Assembly (NCBI RefSeq): GCF_015706575.1
Contig: NW_024037048.1
Coordinates: forward strand, 12,789,512 to 12,853,511
Reading direction: 5' to 3'
From: Patiria miniata
Taxonomy: Eukaryota > Echinodermata > Asteroidea > Valvatida > Asterinidae
Length of the DNA: 64,000 nucleotides
Made by a program: the position numbers and the translations under genes. Below are positions 59,318 through 64,000 of the stretch, piece by piece. How positions within the stretch are numbered: position 1 is the first letter of the stretch; every line of letters starts with the position of its first letter. The notes beneath the pieces are model-generated. The model had not been told where the DNA came from and made no database searches. It saw only the letters and a list, made by a program, of their open reading frames with translations.

Positions 59318-61243
59318 ACACAATCCAACACATAAAGATACACGAGCATCGTGTTGCTGTTTTTTTTTAATCGCTTTCCATTTTGCCGAAACAATAACCA
59401 ATGAATTAAAAGAAATAATGTTCAATGACAATGTCACAAAATATTATTATTAATCTTTTTGCATTGCGCATGCGCCGATCTGTATACAACAATGCATTTG
59501 CCATTTTTTTTTTTTTACTTTCTGCAAAACAAAATATTTAGCTTTATATGCATGAGTATTGAGATATAGTGAAAAGTATGCATTAAATTTTTTGACGACG
59601 ATTTTTTTGTACCCATTGTAGGCCTATCGAGAAGTATTTTGATGGAATATTTTTTCAAAGCAAGCTGGGTCATCTTTTTTTTTTAGAAACAAAAGGTTTG
59701 CAATAAAGCAGTGCCACCATGTATCCAGAAATGTTAACAACTAAAAAAAAATTATGTTTATGACATTATCTCGACCAACCTGGATTTTTTAGGCCATGTT
59801 TCTGACCGCCATTTTTTTTATTGCCACATTGGTCAACGTATAAAATAACGTGTTTATTTCCCCGAAAACAAATGCAACTAATTTGTAGTATTGGGTATTT
59901 AAAACAGATTAATTAAACACAATAACTGTATCCTAAAGCAAACAAAGTATAAAAGACATACAGACAAACAAACAAAATATTTTGCTACATACCTGGATAA
60001 TTTTAGGGCGTTTACTGTAACATGTTATTTTCTTTGCCTTATGTTCCCTGTATGCCCAGCACAGATGATGTCAATTAAATCAATCCCATGCATGTATCAA
60101 TTTTTATTTCATGTCACGAAAAAAGTCTCGAGTGATTAAATCTGATTTTCTCATAGACTTTAAGCTTGGCATTTTAACACTGGATTTTATGAAATGATTG
60201 CATTATTTTAAACGTTATAATATGTGAGAATTATGTAAAAGTAACAATTGACTTGCTATGAAAACAGTATGCATAAAACCTCATTCTGAGGATTACCAAA
60301 AGCACCACCATTGTTGATAAATACTATCTTTTTTTTCGCTTAGCTTCGTTGTGAAAAATAAACATGATTTTAATTACTTTCAGTTGAAACAGAAACGTGC
60401 CCACTGTGAAAAATGTGGAGTTGGCTGTTGTTTTTAAAGCCCGTAGAAGTGCGACAAGTGTTTCTTGATTAACAGACTCCAAATTATTTGAAGTCTTTCA
60501 TTGTTCTTAATCAGTATTACTTGATTGCATTCAAGAAACTCACTTTGAAATCATCAGTGAAAGTGTGAGCCCGTTAGATGGTAAAGAAACAATCTCAACG
60601 AAATCAATTAACACAAAGCACAAATTCCATTCAAGTGAGGAGGGTCTTTCAACTGGTTGGAATTGTCCTTTGTCACTTTATCATTTCAAGTGAATTTCTT
60701 TGTCTTGACTTTTATTTGGATGCCATATTTGGCATCCCTGCTGAAAGCATATCCTTGGATAATGTCTCCAGCCAGCACATGTACATGTAAGCTGAACAAG
60801 TACGCTTCCTGGAAATAGGTAGACTCCTGCAAGAAATCAAAGAAAGGTTATAATGGACCCTTCCTGCACGTCAATCAACAGTGCACATTGGCCAATCAGA
60901 TCACCACTTGTGATCAGGTGACCACAGTAGCTCAGTCAGACTTGGTCATGAGCTTGTTAGATCTATTGCTCACCCCGCCCCCATTTTTGCACCAGCGGTT
61001 AACACCCCCCCCCCCCCCCCCCCCCGTATTCTGTAAAGAGTGCCCTTTTTACACAAGAAACTTTTTAGTTTTTACACAAGTGTCCTTATTTAGTTTTGTT
61101 TAAAAAGTTTCTTGTTTCGCCAGCGGCTTTTAAAGAATTTTTGGTATTTCGTGTAAACGTCAGCAATTGTGCCGCCATGAAAAGCGCCACCCATTGACCT
61201 ACCGCCGTTTGCGAGTTAACCACGCCCCTTAGACAACTCTATA
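59318..61243. other. Intergenic, AT-rich
   Basis: C1q 3' end followed by AT-rich DNA with simple runs and a C21 homopolymer at 61005-61025. I searched the minus strand for the expected last SLC12 exons and did not recognise any. Confidence 0.5.
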
Positions 61244-61424
61244 AGCCTTTTCGCTGATACCGCCATCTTTGAATTATTTTTTTTTCGGGGGGGGGGGGGC
61301 ATTACAATGAAAATACGTCTCATCATGCAACTGTAGCTGAGAATGATGGGATGACTTTTCAATGTAATGCCCCCCCCCCCCCCCCCCCCCCCATTTCAAA
61401 GATGGCGGTATCTGCGAAACGGCT
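61244..61424. mobile_element. Small foldback element with G and C runs
   Basis: The ends form an inverted repeat around GATACCGCCATCTTT. The arms then carry a G run (61286 to about 61299) on the left and a C23 run (61370-61392) on the right, followed inward by GCATTACAATGAAAA / TTTTCAATGTAATGC. The whole 181 bp can fold on itself. No flanking duplication was established. Confidence 0.7.
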
Positions 61425-61584
61425 CATGGAATTTTGTACGTTAACTTTTGTTTGTCTCAGATTTTGGCGTTCTGCGTCCATTTGTATATCATGTTTAGAC
61501 AATATTTTACAAGCTGCGTTGACGCAATTCCACCGTGATAGGTTAATTGTCCGATAGTGGCCATTATCGCCGGTTTGTACTTAC

Positions 61585-62428
61585 ATGACAATGAGCTGAG
61601 CATCCTGGGAATGTTGGCGAAGCAATTCACGGATCCGCATCTGTCTGTTGGTCTGAAAGAAAAAAAAAGATTTCAGGCGAAAAATGGCGTGATTTATTGA
61701 TGTTTACTAAAGTCGAGTTCCATGCACTTGGCAAATCAAATGAACTGAGAGTTGTACGAAAAATGGATTGAAAGTGATCAATCTCATTATTGAAAATCAG
61801 CCTCCAGAATGTCAAAGGTTGGACCCAATTAATAGATGTTGCAAGACTGGACTTAAAATCACACAAACCAGGGAATTAGCGTAAAGTGGACACTGGGAAA
61901 GCTTTAAGTGTATTGTCTCCATGCATGGACAAAAGAGGGCGCTTTATAGTCAAACTAGCAGAAGCCGGAATGAGGGACACTTCACTGGTTCACTCATGCT
62001 GGTTATCGTGTATTTGGAACCAGCATTTATAAGCCATGATGGCGCCCAAATGGCCCTTGTTTATAGTTTTCTCTGTGGGGGGGGGGGGGGGGGTGCTTGA
62101 GCGCAAGAAGGAGATTCTACCTTCTCGTTGAGCGTAGTGACTTCTTCCTTGCTGATCTTCCAAGGAAACTTCTCCATGGTCTCCCCTGCTTCCTCATCCA
62201 GCATCCAGGGTTTGGACAGCTCCTTGAACCGTCTCAGGCTCTACTCCTTGGGCTTCTTGTTCAGGTCCGGGATGACCTCCACGTCCGAGCAGTTGATGCG
62301 GAACTTGCTGAGCATGTTGGACATGTTCATCTTCTCCCTGTCCATTTGCTCCTTCTTGCCCGTGGCGGCAAAGATGGGCAGCCTGCATTTTTCCCAGTTG
62401 GATTTCAAGGAGATGAGTAGGGTCAAGC
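61585..62428 (-). pseudogene. SLC12 (Na-K-Cl cotransporter family) C-terminal exons, with in-frame stop
   Basis: Minus-strand exon 62121-62428 reads LTLLIS...WEKCRLPIF, MSNMLSKFRINCSDVEVIPD and LNKKPKE. It then meets an in-frame TAG and continues SLRRFKELSKPWMLDEEAGE and FPWKISKEEVTTLNEK to a GTAGAATC donor. The next exon, 61585-61652, reads TNRQMRIRELLRQHSQDAQL and IVM to GTAAGT. This is the cytoplasmic C-terminal region of SLC12 cation-chloride cotransporters (NKCC: LLSKFRI, RQIRLNELL, IIVM). The acceptor of the first exon is a C run made by the plus-strand G run at 62431 onward. The expected last exon was not found to the left, nor membrane exons to the right within the window. A broken gene or a fragment. 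Confidence 0.75.
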
Positions 62429-62662
62429 CTGGGGGGGGGGGGGGGGATGGTGGTGGGAGTGGGGGCTGAGGGGGGGGGGGGGGGTTCACAAACAAAAATT
62501 ATACAGAGCATTATTTCCCTTTGACATAAAGCATGTGTTTCCTTCGACATGCAGCCATCCAGAATAACCCGAGAGATCTCTGAAAGGCTCCCTGAAATGA
62601 ATAGGACACTGAAACAAAATAATAAAGCCAACCAAGAACAAAAAGTGTGGTGTTTTCTATTA

Positions 62663-63330
62663 GGCCAAAAAAAAAAAAGTCAGTCTCTGGTCGGCGCGCG
62701 CGTCGATTTTAATCATGCACGTCAATCTTTTTTTTCCAAAATGTTTCGCGGTAGCTCCGACAGCGCCCTCTATTGCCGCATCTCCTCAATTTTTTGTTAA
62801 CAAAGAGCACCAAGGAACGGGAAATTGCTAGAGAGCACCATCGAGAGCACCAAGGCAAATTATGGAGGACACCAATGTACATGAGGACACCAAAAAAGCA
62901 AAATAGTACCCCACCTTGGGCCAAGTTCGCGCAAGGACTATAGTTGACCAATGGTTAATTAACGTTTGCCCGAACTCTGTCTAGTCGACGGTGATTGACT
63001 ACGCTAGTCGACTATTTGGAACCAGCCTACTGGGGTTGGTTGCTTCGCTGGTAACCAATAGCCGTGCCTATTCATAACGCTAGCAGAGAGCCAGGATCCG
63101 GAAGTTTTGCGATGACATTTTGACCAGCATTTGACTGGAGACGTTCGCACGTTGCTATCAGTGCGCAGGCGTAAGGTACGTCACAAATCAACCACTAGTC
63201 GACTAATGGTCCTTGCCCGAACTTGGCCTTGTCTGTACAATCCAAGCTTGAACAAAAAAAAAGCCGCGTCCCCGCGTCAATTCCGGAACTTTGGTCTGAC
63301 CAGAGACCGAATATTTTTTTTTTTGGCCTT
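62663..63330. repeat. Inverted-repeat-bounded stretch
   Basis: GGCCAAAAAAAAAAAAGTCA with GTCTCTGGTC at the left is mirrored at the right (GGTCTGACCAGAGACC...TTTTTTTTGGCC). Between them are TGCCCGAAC and GTCGAC repeats. It may be a MITE of about 670 bp; no target duplication recognised. Confidence 0.45.
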
Positions 63331-63429
63331 ACATATAAAAAGCAACTGTGTGGTAGGGTAGGTAAAAATCTGTTTTGGGGGTTTGACATTTCTATAGCCT
63401 GAAAATATAAGGTGGGATGATAGTCATTA

Positions 63430-64000
63430 AAATTTACTTTTTTTCTCTATTTTGCATGCATTAGTTAACATGTGAATCATTCTGCACTTCTGACCAACTT
63501 ACACAAAAATAAAAATAAAGTTTATAGTTTTCACTATAGAAGGGGGGGGGGGTGCTTGAGCGCAAGGAGGAGATTCTACCTTCTCTTTGAGCGTGGTGAC
63601 TTCTTCCTTGCTGATCTTCCAAGGAAACTTCTTCATGGTCTCCAGGCTGCTTCCTCATCCAGCATCCAGGCTTTGGAGAGCTCCTTGATGATTGTGTTGG
63701 TCTTGATCTTATCCAACCCACCAATCTAGACGGAAACCAATCAGGAAGGAAAATTTGAATGCATTTGCTCTAAATAAATTGTGTTCAGGTCTTGGAAAAG
63801 ACCAATGTTAGTGCTGAAAAAAAGCGAGAAACCTCGACAAATCTGGTTTAATGATCTTGTTATACATTTTGCAACTCTGACTCAATTCTTTTAAGACCTG
63901 CTTGCATTTTACTCAAACTGTTCATCAAAATTCATTCCGCAAAGTCTGTGAGTACACATTTCGGTTCTCAAAATACTCATCGAAATATTCTGCTCACCCT
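63430..64000. repeat. Segmental duplicate of 41277-41830
   Basis: The sequence from TTTTTTCTCTATTT onward follows the segment just right of the gap almost base for base, including the G run, the SLC12 exon fragment and the downstream AATTCATTCCGCAAAGTCT block. It continues to the window edge. Confidence 0.8.
63580..63707 (-). pseudogene. SLC12 exon fragment, second frameshifted copy
   Basis: Minus strand: IIKELSKAWMLDEEA, then two extra bases shift the frame before KKFPWKISKEEVTTLKEK and the GTAGAATC donor. It shares the extra bases with 41418-41544, but keeps the later part better. Confidence 0.6.

Noticed and set aside
58971..59453. 160-codon plus-strand ORF overlapping the C1q exon
   Set aside because: Out-of-frame shadow of the C1q domain; the basic composition reflects GC-rich codons read in the wrong phase.
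61351..62495. Proline- or glycine-rich ORFs over the C/G runs
   Set aside because: Produced by homopolymers; real coding signal is only in the SLC12 minus-strand frame.
41277..64000. Continuation of gene B (PSI3 to kinase) right of the gap
   Set aside because: Both strands were read for PSI, IPT and kinase motifs; none found. The sequence contains SLC12, endophilin and C1q pieces instead.

Overview
This window is nuclear DNA from an intron-rich, repeat-rich metazoan. It holds multi-exon receptor genes with GT-AG introns, a C1q/collagen gene, a Polinton end, a complete Ty3/Gypsy-type retrotransposon, many small inverted-repeat elements (MITEs), long G/C homopolymer runs and one 500-N scaffold gap. 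Plexin/Met receptors, endophilin, SLC12 and collagen-C1q genes together suggest a marine invertebrate deuterostome (echinoderm, hemichordate or lancelet). I cannot name the species from the sequence alone.

Layout. 1-3780: one end of a Polinton/Maverick element with its family B DNA polymerase on the minus strand, broken by one in-frame stop. It abuts an intron of the next gene. 4281-17175 (plus): at least 22 exons of a receptor with a plexin-type ectodomain (PSI and IPT modules), one membrane span and a complete Met-family tyrosine kinase ('gene A'). 19077-27716: a full Gypsy-like LTR element with 373-bp LTRs, a TGTA target duplication, gag, pol and a downstream SGNH-hydrolase-like ORF; pol is split by a TTAA-flanked MITE. 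27717-32905: intergenic, with a 484-bp foldback. 32906-40414 (plus): eleven exons of a paralogue ('gene B') starting with a signal peptide and full Sema domain. Its exons 6-11 and introns closely match the start of gene A in this window. It runs into the gap at 40777-41276.

Right of the gap, on the minus strand, are an SLC12 (Na-K-Cl cotransporter family) exon fragment (41.4 kb), endophilin-A BAR-domain exons with frameshifts and one duplicated exon (42.6-46.1 kb), and more SLC12 exons with an in-frame stop (61.6-62.4 kb). The 41.4-kb fragment and its flanks recur at 63.4-64.0 kb. On the plus strand between them, a C1q-domain collagen-like secreted protein (58.5-59.3 kb) appears to be served by several duplicated non-coding 5' exons (49.7-58.0 kb). 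Palindromes, foldbacks, MITEs and tandem duplications fill most of the rest.

The most interesting biology is the receptor pair: a complete plexin ectodomain plan (Sema, three PSI, four IPT, read across the two copies) joined to a Met-type kinase instead of the plexin GAP domain. All splice sites and functions are inferred by reading; no search was run.
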